A stretch of DNA of 64,000 bases from Nocardioides seonyuensis (GTDB lineage: Bacteria; Actinomycetota; Actinomycetes; Propionibacteriales; Nocardioidaceae), in NCBI RefSeq assembly GCF_004683965.1, contig NZ_CP038436.1, positions 992,001 to 1,056,000 of the forward strand, written 5' to 3'. The position numbers and the translations under genes are program-made. The notes beneath the pieces are model-generated. The model saw only the letters and a program-made list of their open reading frames with translations. It had not been told where the DNA came from and made no database searches. Each line of letters opens with the position of its first letter. Positions within the stretch are counted from its first letter, which is position 1. Positions 7,968 to 14,602 of the stretch are shown in pieces.

Positions 7968-9145
7968 GCTCAGTGACCACCGCCCAGTCCTCGTCGGGCT
8001 TCGGCCTCGACCACCTGCCGTACGGCATCTTCTCGACCGCCGACGGCCCGCGTCGCGTGGGCGTCCGGCTGGAGGACCGCGTGCTCGACCTCGCGGCCGC
8101 GACCGGACGTGCGGAGCTCGCCCGCCCCTCGCTCAACGACTTCATGGCGCTCGGTCACGACGCGTGGCAGGAGCTGCGCGACTCGCTGCCCGGCCTCCTG
8201 GGGACCGGCGACCACCAGCACCGACTCGCCGACGTCGAGCTCCACCTGCCGATCGAGGTCGGCGACTACGTCGACTTCTACGCCTCCGAGCACCACGCCT
8301 CCAACGTCGGGCGCATCTTCCGGCCCGACCAGGAGCCGCTGCTGCCCAACTGGAAGCACCTGCCGGTGGGCTACCACGGGCGTTCGGGCACGGTCGTCGC
8401 GAGCGGCACCGAGATCATCCGGCCGCAGGGGCAGCGCAAGGCGCCCGACGCGACGGCCCCGACGTTCGGCCCGAGCCAGCGCCTCGACATCGAGGCCGAG
8501 CTCGGCTTCGTGGTCGGCACCCCCTCCCGCCTGGGCGAGCCGGTCAGCACCGCCGACTTCGTCAGGCACACCTTCGGCGTGGTCGGGCTCAACGACTGGT
8601 CCGCACGCGACATCCAGGCGTGGGAGTACGTCCCGCTGGGGCCGTTCCTCGGCAAGTCCTTCGCCACCTCCATCAGCCACTGGGTCACCCCGCTGGCCGC
8701 TCTCGACGCGGCCTGGACCGAGCTGCCGGGCCAGGACGACCCGGAGGTGCTCGACTACCTCCGGGTCGACGGTCCGGCCGGTCTCGACATCGACGTGGAG
8801 GTGGTGCTCGACGGCGAGGTCGTGTCACGTCCTCCCTACCGCACGATGTACTGGTCGCCGGCCCAGATGCTCGCCCACACCACCGTCAACGGCGCCACGG
8901 TCCGCACCGGCGACCTCTGGGGGTCGGGGACCATCTCCGGACCGGGCCGCGACGAGCGCGGCTCGCTCCTCGAGCTGAGCTGGGGAGGCAAGGAGCCGTT
9001 CACCGTGGCCGGTCGCGAGCGCACCTTCCTCGAGGACGGCGACGAGGTGACGCTCCGCTACACCGCGCCCTCGACCGGAGGCGGACGGCTCTCGCTCGGC
9101 GAGGTGGTAGGCCGAATCGCCCCCGCACGCACGGCGCGCCTCTAG
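7964..9145 (+). CDS. fahA: Fumarylacetoacetase
   Basis: Hydrolyses fumarylacetoacetate to fumarate and acetoacetate, the last step of the homogentisate route. The 393-residue protein has the N-terminal SH3-like domain (GFGLDHLPYGIFS) and a catalytic FAH fold. Visible family motifs are DYVDFYASEHHASNVGRIFR, GYHGRSGTVVASGT, LDIEAELGFVVG, GLNDWSARDIQAWEYVPLGP, LGKSFATSISHWV and GDLWGSGTISGP. These include the metal-binding Asp/Glu residues and the catalytic His-Glu pair region. The start overlaps the preceding stop by four bases, so it is in an operon with the 7119 gene, divergent from hmgA. Confidence 0.95.
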   Translation: MSSVTTAQSSSGFGLDHLPYGIFSTADGPRRVGVRLEDRVLDLAAATGRAELARPSLNDFMALGHDAWQELRDSLPGLLGTGDHQHRLADVELHLPIEVGDYVDFYASEHHASNVGRIFRPDQEPLLPNWKHLPVGYHGRSGTVVASGTEIIRPQGQRKAPDATAPTFGPSQRLDIEAELGFVVGTPSRLGEPVSTADFVRHTFGVVGLNDWSARDIQAWEYVPLGPFLGKSFATSISHWVTPLAALDAAWTELPGQDDPEVLDYLRVDGPAGLDIDVEVVLDGEVVSRPPYRTMYWSPAQMLAHTTVNGATVRTGDLWGSGTISGPGRDERGSLLELSWGGKEPFTVAGRERTFLEDGDEVTLRYTAPSTGGGRLSLGEVVGRIAPARTARL

Positions 9146-9148
9146 GCT
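9143..9148 (+). promoter_or_regulatory. -10 hexamer of leaderless phosphodiesterase gene
   Basis: TAGGCT overlaps the fahA stop codon and lies seven bases before the GTG at 9156. Confidence 0.4.
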
Positions 9149-9155
9149 GGCCCGC

Positions 9156-10076
9156 GTGAGACAGCTCGGTCAGTACCCTCCGCCGAGGCACGTCCTCGCC
9201 CACCTCTCCGACCCGCACCTGCTGGCCGGCAACGTCCGGCAGTACGGCGTCGTGGACACCGAGGCCGGGCTGGCTCGCGTGCTGGAGCGCCTCGCCGAGG
9301 TGGATCCGCGCCCCCACGCCCTGGTCTTCACCGGCGACCTGGCCGACAGGGCCGAGCCCGACGCCTACCGCAGGCTCCGCGAGATCGTCGAGCCGGCCGC
9401 CGAGGCGATGGGCGCCGAGGTCGTGTGGACCATGGGCAACCACGACGAGCGCGAGCCCTACGCCCGCGGGCTGTTCGGCGAGTCCGGCGACCGGCCCCAG
9501 GACCGGGTGCACGAGGTCGACGGCCTCCGCATCGTCTCGCTCGACACCAGCGTCCCGGGCTACCACCACGGCGACCTCACCCACGACCAGCTGGCGTGGC
9601 TGCGTGACGTGCTCGCCGAGCCGGCGCCCCACGGCACGATCCTCGCCATGCACCACCCGCCGCTCCCGCTCCCGATGCTGCCCGCAGCCGAGCTGATCGA
9701 GCTGCTCGACCAGGACCGTCTCGCTGCGGTCGTGGAGGGCACCGACGTGCGCGGGATCCTGGCCGGCCACCTGCACTTCTCGACCTGGTCCACCTTCGCA
9801 GGGGTGCCGGTCTCGGTGGCCAGCGCGAGCTGCTACACCTCCGACCCTGTCCCGAGACCCGACCGCTTCGTGTCCGGCGTGGACGCCAACCAGGCCTTCA
9901 CGATGGTGCACGCCTACGACGACCGGCTCGTCCACACCATCGTTCCCCTGGAGCAGGGTGCCGAGGTCACCCACGTCACGCTCGGGACAGTCGCCCCGAT
10001 GGAGGACCTCGAGCTCGACCAGATCCACGAGCTCGCCTCCTCCAAGGCCTCCCCGTTCAACGTGGGCGAGGTCTGA
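9156..10076 (+). CDS. Metallophosphoesterase, CpdA-like phosphodiesterase
   Basis: A 306-residue calcineurin-like phosphoesterase with the five metal motifs in order: LSDPHLL, VFTGDLADRA, TMGNHDER, MHHPPLPLP and GHLHFSTW. This arrangement matches the class III cyclic-nucleotide phosphodiesterases (CpdA / Rv0805 type), so cAMP hydrolysis is likely but not certain. It is predicted cytoplasmic. GTG start; the TAGGCT seven bases upstream suggests its own leaderless promoter inside the end of fahA. One base separates its stop from the next gene, so the two phosphatases form a unit. Confidence 0.85.
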   Translation: MRQLGQYPPPRHVLAHLSDPHLLAGNVRQYGVVDTEAGLARVLERLAEVDPRPHALVFTGDLADRAEPDAYRRLREIVEPAAEAMGAEVVWTMGNHDEREPYARGLFGESGDRPQDRVHEVDGLRIVSLDTSVPGYHHGDLTHDQLAWLRDVLAEPAPHGTILAMHHPPLPLPMLPAAELIELLDQDRLAAVVEGTDVRGILAGHLHFSTWSTFAGVPVSVASASCYTSDPVPRPDRFVSGVDANQAFTMVHAYDDRLVHTIVPLEQGAEVTHVTLGTVAPMEDLELDQIHELASSKASPFNVGEV

Positions 10077-10077
10077 G

Positions 10078-10749
10078 GTGCGACTGCTCCTGATGCGTCA
10101 CGGGCAGACGCACGCCAACGTCTCGGGCGAGCTCGACACCGCCCACCCCGGCCTCGAGCTCACCGACCTGGGCCACACCCAGGCGACCGCGGCGGCGCAG
10201 GCGCTGCTCGACGAGCACCTCGACGCGATCTACGTGTCCAGCCGCGTCCGCACCCACCAGACCGCCACCCCCACGGCACGGGCGCGGTCGTTGACGCCCG
10301 TCCAGCTCGACGGCCTCCACGAGATCGCGGCCGGCGACTTCGAGATGCAGTCCGACCACGACTCCGTGCACGGCTACATCTCGACGGTGGCCGCCTGGAT
10401 CGAGGGCGACCACGACCGTCGGATGCCCGGCGGCGAGACGGCCCACGAGTTCCTCGAGCGGTACGACGCCGCGGTCCGCACCATCGTCGATGCCGGTCAC
10501 GACGCCGCGTTGATCGTCAGCCACGGCGCCGCCCTCCGCACCTGGACGTCGCTGCGCCTGCTCCCCGACCAGGGTGCTCCCGCGGCCACCGAGCCCCTCC
10601 ACAACACCGCCCTCATCATCCTCGAGGGCGACTTCGAGGCCGGCTGGTCGCTGGTGTCCTGGCACGGCGAGGCCTGTGGCGGGCGCTTCCTCGACGACGA
10701 GTCGGCGCTCGACCCCACCGGCGACCTGGACGACGCCGTCGACCAGTAG
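10078..10749 (+). CDS. Histidine phosphatase family protein
   Basis: A 223-residue phosphoglycerate-mutase-like phosphatase. The N-terminal LLLMRHGQTHAN provides the phosphorylated His8 and the flanking Arg. GLELTDLGHTQA follows, and the second catalytic His is in LIVSHGAALRTW. HEIAAGDFE carries the likely acid. The substrate is unknown. The GTG start at 10078 follows the upstream stop after one base, with a GGGCGAGG site inside the preceding gene, so translation is coupled. The longer upstream frame is a shadow of the phosphodiesterase gene. Confidence 0.88.
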   Translation: MRLLLMRHGQTHANVSGELDTAHPGLELTDLGHTQATAAAQALLDEHLDAIYVSSRVRTHQTATPTARARSLTPVQLDGLHEIAAGDFEMQSDHDSVHGYISTVAAWIEGDHDRRMPGGETAHEFLERYDAAVRTIVDAGHDAALIVSHGAALRTWTSLRLLPDQGAPAATEPLHNTALIILEGDFEAGWSLVSWHGEACGGRFLDDESALDPTGDLDDAVDQ

Positions 10750-10935
10750 GGGCCGCTTTCTCGACCGCCAGCCGGCGACACGTCGTACTGCGATCGCGAC
10801 ACGCGGCACGTTCCCTGCGGGCACATACCCCATATGCGGCTTGTGTGGGTGCCGAGAACACCGATTGAGTTCCGTCGGCGGGGGCACGGCTAGCGAGCTC
10901 CGACAACAGACCGTCGGAGCGGGTGGACCCCGCGC

Positions 10936-10960
10936 GACTCGGACACACGAGTCTGTGTCC
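10936..10960 (+). promoter_or_regulatory. Two mutually exclusive hairpins ahead of the 10981 gene
   Basis: GACTCG-GACACA-CGAGTC (10936-10953) forms a 6-bp stem. The overlapping GGACACA (10941-10947) pairs perfectly with TGTGTCC (10954-10960) around CGAGTC. The two structures share bases and cannot coexist. They sit 21 bases before the start codon, in the leader or an operator. Confidence 0.4.
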
Positions 10961-10980
10961 ACATCTCGGAAGGATTCACC

Positions 10981-11892
10981 ATGCGTGCAGAATCTGGCTC
11001 CACTCAAAGGGAACGGTCTCCGCGTTCCAGAGCTGTGACCTTCGCCGTCGCCGCTCTGACTGCGGGAGCCGTGGTACTTCAGAGCGCTGGCGTGGCAACC
11101 GCGAGTGACGTCCGCGTGGAGGCGCCTGCGAACGTGCTCGCGAACATGGAGGAAGCTCTCATCGAAGTAGGTGCCACACCGACCACGGTGACCGCTGAAG
11201 ACGGCAGCGGTGTCGACGTCCAGCTTCCGGGCGCCGCGAGCCAGGCGGCTGTGGCCACGACGCCCGCTGGCGTGCTCACCATGGAGGTGCCCGCCCAGGG
11301 CCGCGACCTTGCTCAAGGGGATGACTCGATCACCCTCCTAGACGGGTCTGCGACTGACACTGCGGTGGCCGTTCAGCGCACAGAGTCTGGACTTCGTGCG
11401 CTCGTCCACATCGACTCCATCGAGGCACCGGAGCGGTTCCAGTTCCCGATCGGCGGCGATGTCGCCGAGATTAAGCTGACCGCTGACGGCGGAGCCGCCG
11501 CACTCGACGCTGAAGGCCACGTCGTGGCGACCGCGCCTGCTCCCTGGGCCATTGACGCCAACGGCGTGTCGGTGCCGACTCGCTTCGAGGTTGATGGGAC
11601 CACGTTGATCCAGACGGTTGACCACCGTGGTGGTGACTACGCATATGGCATCGTCGCCGACCCGAGCTGGTACTTCTGGGCGAAGTGCGGAGCCGCACTC
11701 ACGCTCTTCATTGCCCAGAACCTCACCCCAGCCAAGCTCGCCAGGGCAGGCACCATCCTCAAGTCGACGTACACCTTGGTGCGCTACTTGGGTCAGTTCC
11801 CCAGTGTGAGCCAAGCCAGCCGAGCGCTTGCGGCATGGCTAGGGTCTGCTTCGGGCGTCAACGACCTCGTGTTGCGCTGCTGGCCCGACTGA
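10981..11892 (+). CDS. Secreted protein of unknown function
   Basis: A 303-residue protein that I do not recognise. Residues 1-19 are basic. A hydrophobic stretch at about 19-37 ending in GVATAS-D looks like a Sec signal peptide with cleavage near residue 42. The mature part is acidic and rich in Ala, Val and Thr, with many short beta-type repeats of hydrophobic/polar residues. A second hydrophobic segment (about 235-250) and a Cys pair (about 237 and 300) lie near the C-terminus. GGAAGGA seven bases before the ATG is a good ribosome site. Codon use is visibly less GC-biased than in neighbours (AGT, GCT, GAA and CTA codons), which suggests acquisition. A paired small membrane gene follows after 39 bases. 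Confidence 0.75.
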   Translation: MRAESGSTQRERSPRSRAVTFAVAALTAGAVVLQSAGVATASDVRVEAPANVLANMEEALIEVGATPTTVTAEDGSGVDVQLPGAASQAAVATTPAGVLTMEVPAQGRDLAQGDDSITLLDGSATDTAVAVQRTESGLRALVHIDSIEAPERFQFPIGGDVAEIKLTADGGAAALDAEGHVVATAPAPWAIDANGVSVPTRFEVDGTTLIQTVDHRGGDYAYGIVADPSWYFWAKCGAALTLFIAQNLTPAKLARAGTILKSTYTLVRYLGQFPSVSQASRALAAWLGSASGVNDLVLRCWPD

Positions 11893-11931
11893 TCCCTGCG
11901 GACCGATTCAGCCCGAGCTTGAGGAGCATGC

Positions 11932-12468
11932 GTGATGACGACGCTCACGAGTCGCCAACGCACGATACGCCTACATCTGCGTAGCGAGGTCGCTGCGGTC
12001 GAGGCGTCTACGGCCGTGTTCGCGGCCTGCATCCTTCTGCTCGGGCTGAGTCCAGCAGCTGCAATCGGATGGGGTGTGCTCGCCGGGCTGGTCGCCGCGA
12101 CAGCCCTCCAAGTCCTGCGGTTGCTTCCCACGCGGCCGGCAGGCAACGAGGTGAATCTCCTGGGCTTCGACCCGTCTCGGGGTGACCTCCTTGGACAGAA
12201 GGGGGCCACGGCCGAGAAGAAGCGGTTCACCCCGGCTGGGGTTTTCATCGTGGCTATCGCCTCGCCGCTGATCATCGCCAGTGTCGTCATCCGCTTTGCG
12301 TTGCTCTACCTGGTACCGACCGTGATCGTTGCCGCACTTGCTCTCACGGTGTCCGACCTCCATCCAGTCCGGGTCCTCGGCGTCTGGGGTTTTGCGGTCC
12401 TTGCGTCACTGGCGAACGAGTACGCAGTCGTGCGCCCACTGGCCCAGCGCTCGGACGTTCCGCTTTAG
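11932..12468 (+). CDS. Membrane protein of unknown function, four predicted helices
   Basis: A 178-residue protein with hydrophobic segments at about residues 22-40, 42-60, 100-120 and 122-165 and a charged cytoplasmic-type loop near 80-97 (GQKGATAEKKR). I recognise no family. GAGGAG at 11921-11926 serves either the GTG at 11932 or the ATG at 11935, and spacing slightly favours the ATG. Like the upstream gene it uses more AT-ending codons than its surroundings. Both probably arrived together, and the pair could encode a secreted factor plus its membrane partner. That pairing rests only on adjacency. Confidence 0.7.
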   Translation: MMTTLTSRQRTIRLHLRSEVAAVEASTAVFAACILLLGLSPAAAIGWGVLAGLVAATALQVLRLLPTRPAGNEVNLLGFDPSRGDLLGQKGATAEKKRFTPAGVFIVAIASPLIIASVVIRFALLYLVPTVIVAALALTVSDLHPVRVLGVWGFAVLASLANEYAVVRPLAQRSDVPL

Positions 12469-12477
12469 CAGCGCAAG

Positions 12478-12540
12478 GGTCAGGCTCCCTCGGTGCCGAT
12501 TCTGGGATGCACGAATCGCTCGCCTGCCCTGAGTTGCTAG
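12478..12540 (-). pseudogene. Decayed duplicate of the MFS gene 3' end
   Basis: Read on the minus strand, this stretch translates as stop-QLRAGERFVHPRIGTEGA-stop. The C-terminus of the MFS protein encoded at 13206-14549 is EQLRAGEQFVHPGIGTEGV-stop. The two nucleotide stretches (12478-12540 and 13204-13266) align without gaps at roughly four in five bases. Upstream of the in-frame stop at 12537-12539 the similarity disappears. This is the last remnant of a second copy of that MFS gene, now isolated between the foreign-looking gene pair and the CDF transporter gene. Confidence 0.75.
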
Positions 12541-12564
12541 AGGACGACGCAAGCTAGCTCCGGC

Positions 12565-13203
12565 TCAGTCGATCGGCTCCCCGGCGAGCGCCTTGGCGTC
12601 CAGTCGCTCCTCCTCGCTGATCTCCCACACCTCGTGGGCGGCGTGCAGCGCGAGCCCGATGATCAGGCACCCGAGGAGCAGGTCGGGCCAGCCCGAGGAC
12701 GTCCAGGACGTCACCAGGGCCATGGCGATGATGGCGGCGTTGATGAGCACGTCGTTGCGGGCGGACAGGAAGGCCGCCCTGCCCAGCGAGCCGCCGTGGT
12801 GGCGCACCCGGGCCAGCAGCCATGCGCTGGTGCCGTTGACCACGATGGCGCCGAGCGAGACCACCACGACCGGCACCACGTCGGGAGCGACCGGATCGGC
12901 GAACCGGTGGGCCGCCTCCCACCCGGCCAGGGCCGCCGGGCCCAGGATGACGACCGCCATAAGCTTCCCCATCGCCGCGCGCCGGGCCAGCGGCCACCCC
13001 AGGGCGGCGAAGATCAACAGGTTGACCGAGGCGTCCTCGAGGAAGTCGACGCTGTCGGCCAGCAGCGAGATCGATCCCGCCACCTGCGCGACCGAGAACT
13101 CCACGAAGAAGTAGGCGAGGTTCAGCCCGGCCACGACCAGGACGACCCGGCGCAGACGTCGCCGGTCCAGTGCCTCGTCGCCGCCCTCGTCGTACGCTCC
13201 CAT
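12565..13203 (-). CDS. Short cation diffusion facilitator family transporter
   Basis: A 212-residue protein with five or six membrane helices. The second helix holds SLLADSVDFLEDASVN, the acidic D-x3-D type metal-site region of CDF transporters, and HHGGSLGRAAFLSARNDVLINAA resembles the helix-5 site. It ends soon after the last helix (EISEEERLDAKAL), so it lacks the usual C-terminal cytoplasmic dimerisation domain of about 80 residues. The likely job is divalent metal efflux, with the metal unknown. The ATG at 13203 comes two bases after the MFS stop, so both genes are one transcription unit. The long open frame above it is a shadow. Confidence 0.82.
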   Translation of the reverse strand: MGAYDEGGDEALDRRRLRRVVLVVAGLNLAYFFVEFSVAQVAGSISLLADSVDFLEDASVNLLIFAALGWPLARRAAMGKLMAVVILGPAALAGWEAAHRFADPVAPDVVPVVVVSLGAIVVNGTSAWLLARVRHHGGSLGRAAFLSARNDVLINAAIIAMALVTSWTSSGWPDLLLGCLIIGLALHAAHEVWEISEEERLDAKALAGEPID

Positions 13204-13205
13204 GA

Positions 13206-14549
13206 TCAGACTCCCTCGGTGCCGATGCCGGGGTGCACGAACTGCTCGCCGGCCCTGAGCTGCTCGACGGCTCCCGGGTGCACCCGCTCGAGGTGCTCGA
13301 TGCCGCGCCGTCTGTAGCGCAGCACCTGGACGATGCCGAAACCCCAGAAGAGGTACTGCGTCGCGAAGGCGAGCCGGAAGTCGTCGAGGGTGTACGACGC
13401 CATCCCCCGCGGCTCCACGAGATCGAGGACGACGCCGATGATCGCCATGGCGAGCAGCGAGGCGGTGAACCCGCCGATGTTGACGAGGCCGTTGGCCCGC
13501 CCCATCTCCTGCACCGGCGTGAAGGAGCGGGCCAGGTCGAACGCCACCATGGAGGCCGGTCCCCCGGTGGCCGTGGCGAAGACCGTCATGACGACGACCC
13601 AGTCGGGCGGAGCGCCGGGCCAGAGCAGCACCAGCGCCCAGAGGGTCGCCATCACGGCGACGACGACGATCACGATCATGGAGCGCCAGTAGGGCAGGCG
13701 CAGCACCAGGCGGGCGACACCCAGGCCGCTGGCCGCCGCCCACGCCACCATCGCCATCAGCAACGTGCTCGCCGACTTCTCGGACCAGCCGAGCCCCGCC
13801 ACCAGGAACGGGAAGCCCCACAGCAGTCCGAAGACCGTCGCGGAGAACTGCGAGGTGAAGTGGGACCACATGCCCAACCGGGTGCCCGGGTTGCCCCAGA
13901 CGGTGCGCACCGACTGGGCCAGCGCGCGCAGCTTGATGATCACGACCTGGTCGTCGCGGGCGTAGGGCGAGTCCTTGACGAACACCAGGACGGCGACCAG
14001 CAGGACCACTCCCACGGAGGACGCCGCTGCGAAGGCTCCTGTCCAGCCGAGCGCGTCGAGGAGCAGCGCGAGCGGGGCTGCGGCCACGATCGCACCGAGC
14101 TGGCCGGTGAGTCCCGTCAGCTGCGTCACCATCGGCGCCTGCCGGACCAGGAACCACGACGTGACCAGCCGGATCACACTGACGAAGACCATCGCGTCAC
14201 CGGCCCCGAGCACCGCCCGGGCGAGCACGGCCCCGCTGAAGGACGTGCTCCAGGCGAAGACGAGCTGACCCGCTGTCATCAGCACCAGGCCGCCGAGCAG
14301 CATCGCCCGCGAACCGAACCTGTCCAGCATCACCCCGACCGGGACCTGCATCCCCGCGTAGACCACGAGCTGCAGCACGGTGAACAGCGCCAGACTCGTG
14401 GCGTTGATGTCGAAACGCTCGCTGGCCATGATGCCGGCGACTCCGAGGGAGCTGCGGTGGAAGACGGCGAGGGCGTAGACCGAGAGCGCCACGAGCCAGA
14501 TCACCCAGGCCCGGCGCTTGCCGATGTCGTGGAGCTGGGCGGCCGTCAC
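13206..14549 (-). CDS. MFS transporter
   Basis: A 447-residue, 12-helix major facilitator. FHRSSLGVAGIM in helix 1 and MLDRFGSRAMLLGG in loop 2-3 are the usual MFS landmarks, and the central loop is short. Substrate cannot be predicted. A soluble tail of about 40 residues (RYRRRGIEHLERVHPGAVEQ onward) ends in HPGIGTEGV. A mutated copy of this tail lies 730 bases downstream. The GTG start at 14549 is followed directly by the CDF gene after its stop. It is divergent from the uvrA2-like gene. Confidence 0.85.
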   Translation of the reverse strand: MTAAQLHDIGKRRAWVIWLVALSVYALAVFHRSSLGVAGIMASERFDINATSLALFTVLQLVVYAGMQVPVGVMLDRFGSRAMLLGGLVLMTAGQLVFAWSTSFSGAVLARAVLGAGDAMVFVSVIRLVTSWFLVRQAPMVTQLTGLTGQLGAIVAAAPLALLLDALGWTGAFAAASSVGVVLLVAVLVFVKDSPYARDDQVVIIKLRALAQSVRTVWGNPGTRLGMWSHFTSQFSATVFGLLWGFPFLVAGLGWSEKSASTLLMAMVAWAAASGLGVARLVLRLPYWRSMIVIVVVAVMATLWALVLLWPGAPPDWVVVMTVFATATGGPASMVAFDLARSFTPVQEMGRANGLVNIGGFTASLLAMAIIGVVLDLVEPRGMASYTLDDFRLAFATQYLFWGFGIVQVLRYRRRGIEHLERVHPGAVEQLRAGEQFVHPGIGTEGV

Positions 14550-14602
14550 CGGGTCAGGATGTCACGGTGGGTCGACCGTGCCCGGCTGGGTACGGAGGAC
14601 CG

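Noticed and set aside
12565..14157. 530-codon frame suggesting a fusion of MFS and CDF proteins
   Set aside because: Only the last 212 codons are homologous to a transporter. The rest is the MFS gene read in the wrong frame, and the ATG at 13203 is the proper start.
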